Shown here piece by piece: positions 7,553 to 15,074 of a DNA stretch of 64,000 nt. How positions within the stretch are numbered: position 1 is the stretch's first letter; every line of letters starts with the position of its first letter. Below the pieces are notes generated by a model. The model saw only the letters and a list, made by a program, of their open reading frames with translations, was not told the DNA's origin and ran no database searches. Made by a program: the position numbers and the translations under genes. The DNA comes from Bin55 sp009840545 (GTDB lineage: Bacteria; Pseudomonadota; Gammaproteobacteria; Pseudomonadales; Azotimanducaceae): positions 1 to 64,000 of the forward strand of contig OZ242357.1 in NCBI GenBank assembly GCA_965208815.1. The letters run 5' to 3'.

Positions 7553-9142
7553 CTAGCGAGTTCTGAGCCTCTCTCGTATTGTACGAACCAGTTCAGCTGT
7601 GGAGTCATCGATTTCTCGGTCGTTTGTGCCCTGCAAAGCTGCACTGAGAAGTCCGGCAATTCGCTTGCCTTCTTCCACTCCCCACTGGTCGAACGAATTT
7701 ACCCCCCAGAGATGTCCTAGGTATGCAACCTTGTGTTCGTACATCGCAAGCAGCACTCCCAATGTTCGGGCGTCAAGCTTCTCGAGGAGGAACAATGTGG
7801 ATCCGTGATTCCCTTCGATTGACTTGTAGAGTTCGGTAGTGCTCGTCCCACTACCCTTTAGCATGACAGAGCCTTGGCCAATCGCATTGGCCAGGATCCA
7901 TTGGTGAGTTTTCTGATCAAGGGCGGAAGGAAGAGAGTCCAACGTGGCAATGATGTCAGCACTGTAGTTCTGAGTGCCTTGATGAAGAAACTGATGCCAT
8001 GCATGCTGACCATCTGTTTCCAATCCGCCCCAAACGACGGGCGACGTGCTCTGAAGAGCGGGTTCATTATCAATTCCAACGCTCTTTCCGTTGCTTTCCA
8101 TTTCTAATTGTTGGCAGTATGCAGGAAGCAATCTGAGCCTTGAATCGTAGGGAAGAACGAGGTGTGTTGTTGCCCCAAAATAGTTTGCATTCCACAATGC
8201 GAGCAACGCAGTACGAGCCGCCACATTTTGAGGCAATTCGGAGTCAAGAACGTGGCAATCCATTTCGTAGGCGCCTTTGAGCAGATCCAAGAAATTCGCC
8301 GAGCCGATTGCAAGTGCAACGGGCAACCCCATCGCGGACCAGAGGCTGAATCTTCCTCCCACTGTCTCTGGGATGAGAAAGACCCTCTCGTTTCCTACAT
8401 CCAGACTTACTTTGCTTGTAATGTGAACGAAGTGTTGCGCGATATCCGTTGATGGCTTGATCCGCTCGTACATCCAGCTTCTTACACTTCTTGCATTCTC
8501 TAGAGTCTCGTGTGTCGAGTATGACTTGGAGGCAACAATGAAAATGGTTCGATTGGGAGAAACCTTTTGAAGTAGCTCATGCAAGGCTCGGCGATCTGCG
8601 TTTGAGCAAAAGTGTGCCCGCATTCGATAGTCCCCAGTTAGTGCCTCGCACACTAAGGCAGGTCCCAAGTGAGAGCCGCCAATCCCGATGTGCACAAAGT
8701 CGGTGAAGACATCACCACTGAATCCTCTGATCGTTCCGTCTCGCACCGAATCTGCAAAGTTCAAGAACTCCCTTCGAATCGAAGCGAAGTGCAGCGCGGC
8801 TTGAGATGAATTGGCTGTAAGTGGTTCGCGAAGTGCCATGTGCTGTGCACTTCGGTTCTCGGTGCTATTTACGATATCGCCGTTGGCAACTGACATCAAA
8901 AACTTGTCAAGTTCCCATGTCTGGCCGAGGTGCTCCAACGCCAACAGGGCTCGGGAGTCGATACGTTGTTTGGACCAATCGAAAAGGATTCCCAGAGTGT
9001 GCCGGCGAAACGCATCAGATTGATCGCGACCTCGAGCAAATTTGGCTGCAGCAATCTTGCTGATGCGGATGGCCTCTCGTTCAATCCTCTGCTTAGCCAG
9101 CTTTTGGAGGTTAGCACTTGCTGGCGTGCGACTCTTCGTCAT
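7553..9142 (-). CDS. pgi: Glucose-6-phosphate isomerase
   Basis: Interconverts glucose 6-phosphate and fructose 6-phosphate in glycolysis and gluconeogenesis. At 529 residues it is close to the E. coli enzyme. Family signatures present are IGIGGSHLGP, ASKSYSTHET (phosphate binding), VGGRFSLWSAMGLP, EMESNGK, FLHQGT and NSFDQWGVEEGK. One divergence stands out: the usual WGEPGTNGQHAF reads WGGLETDGQHAW, so the position that normally holds the catalytic Glu is Gly, with a Glu two residues later. The ATG overlaps the panC stop (ATGA). Confidence 0.94.
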   Translation of the reverse strand: MTKSRTPASANLQKLAKQRIEREAIRISKIAAAKFARGRDQSDAFRRHTLGILFDWSKQRIDSRALLALEHLGQTWELDKFLMSVANGDIVNSTENRSAQHMALREPLTANSSQAALHFASIRREFLNFADSVRDGTIRGFSGDVFTDFVHIGIGGSHLGPALVCEALTGDYRMRAHFCSNADRRALHELLQKVSPNRTIFIVASKSYSTHETLENARSVRSWMYERIKPSTDIAQHFVHITSKVSLDVGNERVFLIPETVGGRFSLWSAMGLPVALAIGSANFLDLLKGAYEMDCHVLDSELPQNVAARTALLALWNANYFGATTHLVLPYDSRLRLLPAYCQQLEMESNGKSVGIDNEPALQSTSPVVWGGLETDGQHAWHQFLHQGTQNYSADIIATLDSLPSALDQKTHQWILANAIGQGSVMLKGSGTSTTELYKSIEGNHGSTLFLLEKLDARTLGVLLAMYEHKVAYLGHLWGVNSFDQWGVEEGKRIAGLLSAALQGTNDREIDDSTAELVRTIRERLRTR

Positions 9143-9984
9143 GGATCTATAGCAAGGTTGTCGATCAGGCGCGTTTCACCTAGACGAGCGGCACCAAACA
9201 CACGACGGTCACTGCTTTGAGAATTCGCGACTCGCAAAGATCGGCCTTCCCGAACCGATATGTACTCCGGAGTGAATCCGGCATCAGCCAAAGATTGAAT
9301 GGCATCGGCTTCCAGTTGTGAGTAGTTGTTCTCTCCCCGCAGAACTAGGTCTCGTACTCGAACCAGTGCCGAATAGAGCAAGGGTGCTTTTGCAGCCTGT
9401 TCCTGGTCCAAGTAACTATTTCGACTTGACAGAGCCAGTCCTCGATTGTTGCGAAACGTGGGGACTACTTCGATGTCGATCGGAAAGTCAAGGTCACACA
9501 CCATTGCTCGGATGAGTGTTACTTGCTGCCAGTCCTTTTCTCCGAAGTAGGAGACATGTGGTTGGACTAAATGGAAGAGTTTGCTTACGACGGTCGCCAC
9601 TCCGTCAAAGTGCCCCGGTCTACTCGTGCCACAAAGCACGTTTGTCAGGTGAGGCAGCGCAATGACCGTATGATCGTCTCTACCATTCGGATACATTTCA
9701 TGTACGGAAGGCGCGAATAGCAGGTCCACGCCTTTTTTCTTGAGTAATTCAGAGTCTCTCTCCAGTACTCGTGGATAACTCTCAAAGTCCTCATTGGGTC
9801 CGAATTGCAATGGATTTACGAAGATCGTCGCAATGACCTGCGAACACCGAGAACGAGCGGCATCGACAAGAGCTAGGTGCCCGTCGTGAAGACCCCCCAT
9901 GGTGGGGACTAAGCCTACCTTGCTCGTAGAATCGAATGCGTTTCTTGCCTTCCGCAATTGGGCTTTCGTGGTGACTAATTCCAC
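9139..9984 (-). CDS. panC: Pantothenate synthetase
   Basis: ATP-dependent ligase joining pantoate and beta-alanine, the last step of pantothenate synthesis. It has 281 residues, the usual length. Visible motifs: VPTMGGLHDGHLALV (HIGH-like nucleotide site), IFVNPLQFGPNEDF, FGEKDWQQVTLIRAMV, and LALSSRNSYL (KMSKS-like). It lies 6 nt after panB and overlaps pgi by 4 nt, so panB, panC and pgi are probably co-transcribed. panD, which I recall between panC and pgi in Pseudomonas, is absent here. Confidence 0.97.
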   Translation of the reverse strand: MELVTTKAQLRKARNAFDSTSKVGLVPTMGGLHDGHLALVDAARSRCSQVIATIFVNPLQFGPNEDFESYPRVLERDSELLKKKGVDLLFAPSVHEMYPNGRDDHTVIALPHLTNVLCGTSRPGHFDGVATVVSKLFHLVQPHVSYFGEKDWQQVTLIRAMVCDLDFPIDIEVVPTFRNNRGLALSSRNSYLDQEQAAKAPLLYSALVRVRDLVLRGENNYSQLEADAIQSLADAGFTPEYISVREGRSLRVANSQSSDRRVFGAARLGETRLIDNLAIDP

Positions 9985-9990
9985 GTTGTC

Positions 9991-10812
9991 TCAATTGAAG
10001 CAGTGTTCCGGTGCTGGAAAGGTCCCATCTCGCACAGACTCAGCGTATGCCTGGAGAGCGCCGCGAATGCCTTCTTTGCTTTCTGGTAGAAAGTTCTTGA
10101 CAAACTTTGGCGTTTTTATGGAAGACGGCGTAATTCCAAGCATGTCGTGCAAAACCATAATTTGGCCATCAGTGTGGGGCCCAGCTCCAATTCCAATCAC
10201 TGGAACCTGCAATCGTTCTGTGATCGTTCGACCTAGCTCTGTCGGAACGCACTCGAGTAGGAGCACCGATGCTCCTGAGTCTTCGAGGATAAGCGCTTCG
10301 TCCAGCATTAACGACGCTTGTTCAGGATTTCGGCCTTGAACTCGAAAGCCCCCAAACCTGTTTATTGATTGAGGGGTGAGACCCATGTGTGCACAGACTG
10401 GGATCCCTCTTTCGTGAAGTAGACGGGTACTTTCCGCCAACCATGCACCCCCTTCGAGTTTCACCATGTGTGCACCGCATCGCATGAGTGCTGCGGCACT
10501 TTCCAGAGATTGACTCGCGGACGCATAGCTCATGAACGGTAGATCCGCCATGATCAAACTTCCCTGATTACCTCGCCGCACACAATTCATGTGATAAACC
10601 ATGTCGTCCAGCGTCACGGGTAGAGTGCTGTCGTGACCCTGCAACACCATTCCCAATGAGTCCCCCACTAGCATGACTTCAATACCCGCAGAACTGATTA
10701 ATTCCGAAAACAGAGCATCGTAGGAAGTCAGGCACGCGAATTTCTGTCCATCGCGCTTGCGATTTGCCAGAGTATTTATCGAGATAGGTGAACTTTGTGA
10801 TTGACTGCTCAT
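9991..10812 (-). CDS. panB: 3-methyl-2-oxobutanoate hydroxymethyltransferase
   Basis: Transfers a hydroxymethyl group from methylene-tetrahydrofolate to ketoisovalerate, the first committed step to pantothenate. It has 273 residues, normal for PanB. Motifs include FACLTSYDALFSELI, VGDSLGMVLQGHDSTLPVTLDDM, VKLEGG, CAHMGLTPQSIN, VLLLECVP and GIGAGPHTDGQIMVLHDMLG. It is the first pan gene and follows pcnB by 47 nt; no folK frame is present in that gap. Confidence 0.97.
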   Translation of the reverse strand: MSSQSQSSPISINTLANRKRDGQKFACLTSYDALFSELISSAGIEVMLVGDSLGMVLQGHDSTLPVTLDDMVYHMNCVRRGNQGSLIMADLPFMSYASASQSLESAAALMRCGAHMVKLEGGAWLAESTRLLHERGIPVCAHMGLTPQSINRFGGFRVQGRNPEQASLMLDEALILEDSGASVLLLECVPTELGRTITERLQVPVIGIGAGPHTDGQIMVLHDMLGITPSSIKTPKFVKNFLPESKEGIRGALQAYAESVRDGTFPAPEHCFN

Positions 10813-10859
10813 GTTGTCTTAGTCGTCAAGTTGAATTGAACTGGGATTCACTGCTTGCG

Positions 10860-12110
10860 TCAGGTAGTTGAAGTTGCAACCGCTTCAACTGCCTGCTTTC
10901 GTTTGCGACGCTTTTTCCGTTGTTTAGGCTGCAACTGCTGAATAGCAATAGATTGTTCTTCTTCATCCATGTCTTGCAAGTCGGTCCACCATTGTGCCAT
11001 GCGAGTACTAGCTTCTCCAACTGCCTCTCGGAGCACTAGCAGGTCGTATGCAGCCCGGAAACGATTGTGCAACAGGACGTCCCTGACTCGTGTGGGATGT
11101 TCACGTTCCAGCCGTGTTTGCAAAGTCCATGCCTCAACAATGAAGTCTCTTGCTTGTTTCGTTACTCTAAGAATTTCCCGTTGGCGTTTGAGTATCGATT
11201 CGGCAGCAGCGATTGATTTGGCGATGGACATTCGACCAGTTGGATCGTAGTTCCCGAGAGCTTTGAACTGGTCCCAATGTATTGCTGCCAGCAGAAAAGC
11301 CAAGGTTACGTTCTTGTCGTTAGCAACTCGCTCATCGGTATTTTGCATGGCTCGAAGAGCGAGTGAGTTGTCACTTTCTACGGAAGGAAAAAGGATCTCT
11401 AGCAAGTCAAAGCGTTCCAAGTTTAGGTACGCATTCGCCGCCGCTCCATTCAAGAACATTTTCTGGAGCTCGTTTTCTAGTCTTGCTGGTTTTACGCTCT
11501 TCAACGATTCAGCATGTTTCCGCATGGATTTCCGTAGTCGGGACTCGAGCTTTAGTGGCAGTTTAGAGATGAACCTCACAGCTCTAAGGACGCGACACGG
11601 GTCTTCGGTAATTCTTCGATTGGGATCTCCGATGCAACGCAATTGACGCTTGTAAACGTCCTGTAGCCCGCCGCAATAGTCGATGATCTCTTCGGATTCC
11701 ATGTCGAAGTAGAGTGCATTGATCGTGAAATCGCGCAGGTAATGGTCGTCTTCGATAGAACCGAAGAGGTTGAGCTGATTCTTGCTCCGTGAAGATTTTC
11801 TTTTTGCCAACCGGCGAAAAGTCGAAACTTCAGTGATCTCTTTCCCGTGTTGGACGTGAACGAGCTTGAATCTTCGTCCGATCACGAACGCACGTGGAAA
11901 CAAGGCCTTGATTTCGTGGGGTTTGGCATCGGTTACTACATCAAAGTCATTAGGTTGTATACCCAATAACAAATCGCGGATGCAGCCGCCGACTACTTTT
12001 GCATCGTAACCGTTTTCGAAGAGAGTTGCTACGATATTTCGAATGGGGTGAGGAATCTGGTCGGTGGAAAGCAGATTCTTGTGTCGTTGGGGGCGTGGCA
12101 AACCGTGCAA
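10860..12110 (-). CDS. pcnB: Poly(A) polymerase I
   Basis: Adds 3' poly(A) tails that promote RNA decay. The nucleotidyltransferase head shows VVGGCIRDLLLG and NDFDVVTDAKPHEI (catalytic Asp-x-Asp), then GRRFKLVHV, RDFTINALYFD and DPCRVLRAVRF. The basic C-terminal tail (QRKKRRKRKQAVEAV) is typical of PcnB and separates it from CCA-adding enzymes. No ATG or GTG lies between the upstream in-frame stop and the conserved head, so a TTG at 12110 is taken as the start; E. coli pcnB also uses a rare start (AUU). The gene sits between the CbrB-like regulator and panB. Confidence 0.95.
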   Translation of the reverse strand: MHGLPRPQRHKNLLSTDQIPHPIRNIVATLFENGYDAKVVGGCIRDLLLGIQPNDFDVVTDAKPHEIKALFPRAFVIGRRFKLVHVQHGKEITEVSTFRRLAKRKSSRSKNQLNLFGSIEDDHYLRDFTINALYFDMESEEIIDYCGGLQDVYKRQLRCIGDPNRRITEDPCRVLRAVRFISKLPLKLESRLRKSMRKHAESLKSVKPARLENELQKMFLNGAAANAYLNLERFDLLEILFPSVESDNSLALRAMQNTDERVANDKNVTLAFLLAAIHWDQFKALGNYDPTGRMSIAKSIAAAESILKRQREILRVTKQARDFIVEAWTLQTRLEREHPTRVRDVLLHNRFRAAYDLLVLREAVGEASTRMAQWWTDLQDMDEEEQSIAIQQLQPKQRKKRRKRKQAVEAVATSTT

Positions 12111-12204
12111 AGATGCATTTGACGGGATTTAAGCCAATTTTATTGCATGTAGCAATTTGCGACTTGGATTTGCAGAAAGCGCTCGCGCACTTCGGAGAGC
12201 TAGT

Positions 12205-12699
12205 TTGGGTGTACTGATTCCAAAAGACTGGGCTCCACAACATCGCGCAACCCTTATTTATGTACTTAGAAATCAATCGGTTTTGTTGATCAATAAACTC
12301 AGAGGACATGGCCGGGGAAAGGTAAATGCACCCGGAGGAAAGCTAGAGGCAGGAGAGTCAGCAGAGGCTTGCGCGATTCGGGAATTGCGCGAAGAAGTGG
12401 GGCTCCGAGTATCGGCTGCACGACATTGCGCGCAGCTTAAGTTTCTCGACTTGAAGACCGAGTTCTCTCTTGAAGGTTACGTATTTCTCGTGGACGAATT
12501 CGAAGGGAGTCCATGCGGGACTGCCGAAGCGGACCCGTTTTGGTGTTCAAGAGACTCCGTGCCGTATGAGAGCATGTGGGAGGATGATCGATATTGGCTT
12601 CCTTACGTATTGGCAGGTGACCAGGTGTCCGGAGAGTTCGTCTTCGAGAACGACAGACTCAAACATTGGTTCGTAGAACGCAGTTTGCGTCTCCTCTAG
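12205..12699 (+). CDS. NUDIX hydrolase (MutT/MTH1-like)
   Basis: Probable nucleotide pyrophosphatase, perhaps acting on oxidised purine nucleotides. The NUDIX box is complete: APGGKLEAGE, then REL REEVGL, matching GX5EX7REUXEEXGU. I choose TTG at 12205 because GGAG lies 7 nt upstream and the family core begins within 20 residues; an earlier TTG at 12157 adds 16 residues without a ribosome site. Neither start is ATG or GTG. It is on the opposite strand from all neighbours between 5.6 and 16.9 kb. In Pseudomonas this gap between cbrB and pcnB holds the sRNA gene crcZ. Confidence 0.85.
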   Translation: MGVLIPKDWAPQHRATLIYVLRNQSVLLINKLRGHGRGKVNAPGGKLEAGESAEACAIRELREEVGLRVSAARHCAQLKFLDLKTEFSLEGYVFLVDEFEGSPCGTAEADPFWCSRDSVPYESMWEDDRYWLPYVLAGDQVSGEFVFENDRLKHWFVERSLRLL

Positions 12700-12821
12700 A
12701 GAGGTTCAAGATCAAGCTTTTTGGATTCAGACCTGATCATAACGCGTCAATTAGAGGACAAACGTCACCTGACATCATCAAAGACGAGACTGGCATAACG
12801 TGAGAGAGCTTGATGGTTTTG

Positions 12822-14135
12822 CTATGTATGTAGTCGTTTGACCTTGGCTCGTCGCCTTGGGATGCCAAGCTTATTGCGTCGTTCCCATAGGCTTTTCCTG
12901 GATATCCCTAATTTTTCGGCAAGTTCCGTCTCTGTGTAGCGTTCTTCGTTGGCGCGGACAAACTCGATGAAGTAATCTTCTAAAGTTGTGAACTCACCGC
13001 TGGATTGTTCCACTGGATGCTGGGGAGGCGGAATCGTATCGATTCCGAGATCTTCCGGCAGTATCGAGTTTGACTCGCATACTAGAACGGCTCTCTCGAC
13101 AGCTTGATCGAGTTCACGAATGTTGCCGGGCCAGTCATATTGCAACATTCGGGTCACAGTTGATACATGAAACTCCATTCCGGATTTCCCTAAAGCGGAG
13201 CTGTGCTTTCTCAACTTGTCCTCCGCCAATAAGGCTACATCGTCTCCCCGTTCAGTTAGTGGCGGCAGTATCAATCTAAATTGGCTCAGTCGTGTGCATA
13301 GACCTCTCCCGATTCTGCCCAGATCCGCCAAGGTGTCGAGAGGAAATACGCTGGCAACGATGATTCGTATGTCAACAGCAATGGGTTGATCCTGCCCGAA
13401 TTGCTGAATTTCGTTGTGATCAAGTAGATGCAAGAGCGCTGCTTGTGCCTCGCTCGGTAGACTTCCAACTTCGTTCAGAAACAAGGTTCCGCCGTTAGAG
13501 GCGAGGACGCGCCCAGAATATGTCTCGCCTTGCCCACCCCCAAACAGTTCGTCCATCACTCTATCTGGTGGAACTCGATCACAGTCCAACTTTACAAAAG
13601 GACCTTCTGACCTATTGCTTATGGAATGAATGCATTTGGCAACCAAGTTCTTGCCGGTTCCCGTGGCACCGTGCAGCAAAACGGATCCGTCGGTGGGGGC
13701 GACTTTCCGTACCAAGTTTCTTATTTCTCTAATTTCGTCGCAGTTACCTAGAATTTCTCGTTCTAGGTTGAACAAGCCACTTGCCATATCGGAGTCAAGG
13801 ACTGAACTGAGAATTGCATCAACCAGTTCTTGCTGTGTACCGACGGGAATGTAGTCATAAGCTCCGTTACGTATTGCACTCACCGCTTTGCCAATTGTCG
13901 GATCGTCGTCGACGATAATCACTGGAGCGTAGGTTGAGAGTTGTCTCAAAGTCGCCGCCTGATCGACGAGTCTCGATGGAGCTAATATCGCATGAAATGT
14001 GTTCGGGGGTGTTCCATTAGCCAAATCGTCGGCGGAGTGATCCAATACTTGGTAATCGCTCTCGGCCATGCACTCGTGAACCAAGGAGCTCACTGGTCCT
14101 TCGTCAAGTACGCTACAGAGAATCACGTTTAGCAC
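12822..14135 (-). CDS. NtrC-family response regulator in the CbrB position, GAFTGA loop missing
   Basis: A 437-residue protein with three NtrC-type parts. The receiver-like domain (1-115) lacks the usual phospho-acceptor Asp: the third strand reads HAILAPS. The AAA+ domain (125-355) has Walker A GATGTGK at 156-162 and a Walker B variant LFLNEVG with Asn for Asp at 221. The L1 loop between ELFG and GGTLFL is shortened by about six residues and has no GAFTGA, the loop that contacts sigma-54. The C-terminus is a Fis-type HTH (ETELAEKLGISRKSLWERR). It starts with GTG. Position between gluQ and pcnB matches CbrB of Pseudomonas, but no CbrA kinase is present. Confidence 0.88.
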   Translation of the reverse strand: MLNVILCSVLDEGPVSSLVHECMAESDYQVLDHSADDLANGTPPNTFHAILAPSRLVDQAATLRQLSTYAPVIIVDDDPTIGKAVSAIRNGAYDYIPVGTQQELVDAILSSVLDSDMASGLFNLEREILGNCDEIREIRNLVRKVAPTDGSVLLHGATGTGKNLVAKCIHSISNRSEGPFVKLDCDRVPPDRVMDELFGGGQGETYSGRVLASNGGTLFLNEVGSLPSEAQAALLHLLDHNEIQQFGQDQPIAVDIRIIVASVFPLDTLADLGRIGRGLCTRLSQFRLILPPLTERGDDVALLAEDKLRKHSSALGKSGMEFHVSTVTRMLQYDWPGNIRELDQAVERAVLVCESNSILPEDLGIDTIPPPQHPVEQSSGEFTTLEDYFIEFVRANEERYTETELAEKLGISRKSLWERRNKLGIPRRRAKVKRLHT

Positions 14136-14186
14136 GTACCCTAACTAGAGCTGGTTTGAAATGTGCATAAGCTTCAAGAATTTACT

Positions 14187-15065
14187 CTAGATACTCACTA
14201 CACTTGAAAGGCTCGGTTCGGAGGGAATGTTTTCTAGGGACCAGTGTTCAATGCCCCAACCCAACAATTCTTCAAGAGCCATGCCTTGAGGTGGATCCGT
14301 TCCTAGTAACTGCATTGACCACATTACATTTTGTATTGGATGCCGATTGTCAATAGTCGTGGCTTCGTCTCTTTTCGACAACTTCTCGCCATTTCGATCA
14401 TTGACCACAGGGATATGTGCGTACCAGGGGCGTTTAAATCCTAGCTTCTCCAAAAGGAAAACTTGCAGCACGGTATTTTCGGCAAGGTCGGACCCGCGTA
14501 TGATGTGAGACACTCCCATGATACTGTCATCGACTACGACGGAAAGCGGGTAGCTCGGAATTCCATCTCGCCTCCATATGGCGACGTTCTTCGCACCACT
14601 ACAAACACTTTCATTCAATTGACCTTGAATTTCGTCGCGAATATCCGTGTCGATTAGTGACACTCGCATCCTAATCGAATATGGATCTTGTTTCTTGGCC
14701 TTGGATGCACCACAACCCTGTACGCAGCCTGCATAGCGGTCAATGTCCTTGCGACTGCACGTGCACGGAAATGTGTGTCCTTGGTCGGCAAGATTCTCTA
14801 AAGCTCTCTGGTAGTGATGGATATGTTCCTGTTGATGGATAGGTTTTCCATCCCAGTGCAACCCGTGGCGCTCGAGAGACGTCAAGATGTCTCGTTCGGC
14901 CTCTTTGCTTACGCGTGGTGTATCGAGGTCATCAATCCGTAAGAGCCATCGACCTCCACGAGAACGTGCGTCGAGAAAACTAGCTACGGCAACAAGCAAA
15001 GATCCCAGATGCAGTGCTCCGGAGTTTGTCGGCGCAAAGCGTCCTACGTAATCTTGTGAGTGAAT
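14187..15065 (-). CDS. gluQ: Glutamyl-Q tRNA(Asp) synthetase
   Basis: Attaches glutamate to queuosine in tRNA-Asp; a truncated GluRS paralogue without the anticodon-binding domain. The class I signature is GRFAPTNSGALHLGS, with a zinc site C-T-C...YAGC...C and KLSKRDEA as the KMSKS equivalent. The signature lies upstream of the first TTG (14999), so the true start must be earlier. Between the dksA stop (15075-15077) and the signature there is no ATG, GTG or TTG; ATT at 15065 (or ACG at 15068) is the best candidate. The dksA-gluQ order is widely conserved in gammaproteobacteria. Confidence 0.9.
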   Translation of the reverse strand: MHSQDYVGRFAPTNSGALHLGSLLVAVASFLDARSRGGRWLLRIDDLDTPRVSKEAERDILTSLERHGLHWDGKPIHQQEHIHHYQRALENLADQGHTFPCTCSRKDIDRYAGCVQGCGASKAKKQDPYSIRMRVSLIDTDIRDEIQGQLNESVCSGAKNVAIWRRDGIPSYPLSVVVDDSIMGVSHIIRGSDLAENTVLQVFLLEKLGFKRPWYAHIPVVNDRNGEKLSKRDEATTIDNRHPIQNVMWSMQLLGTDPPQGMALEELLGWGIEHWSLENIPSEPSLSSVVSI

Positions 15066-15074
15066 CGTTTCGAC

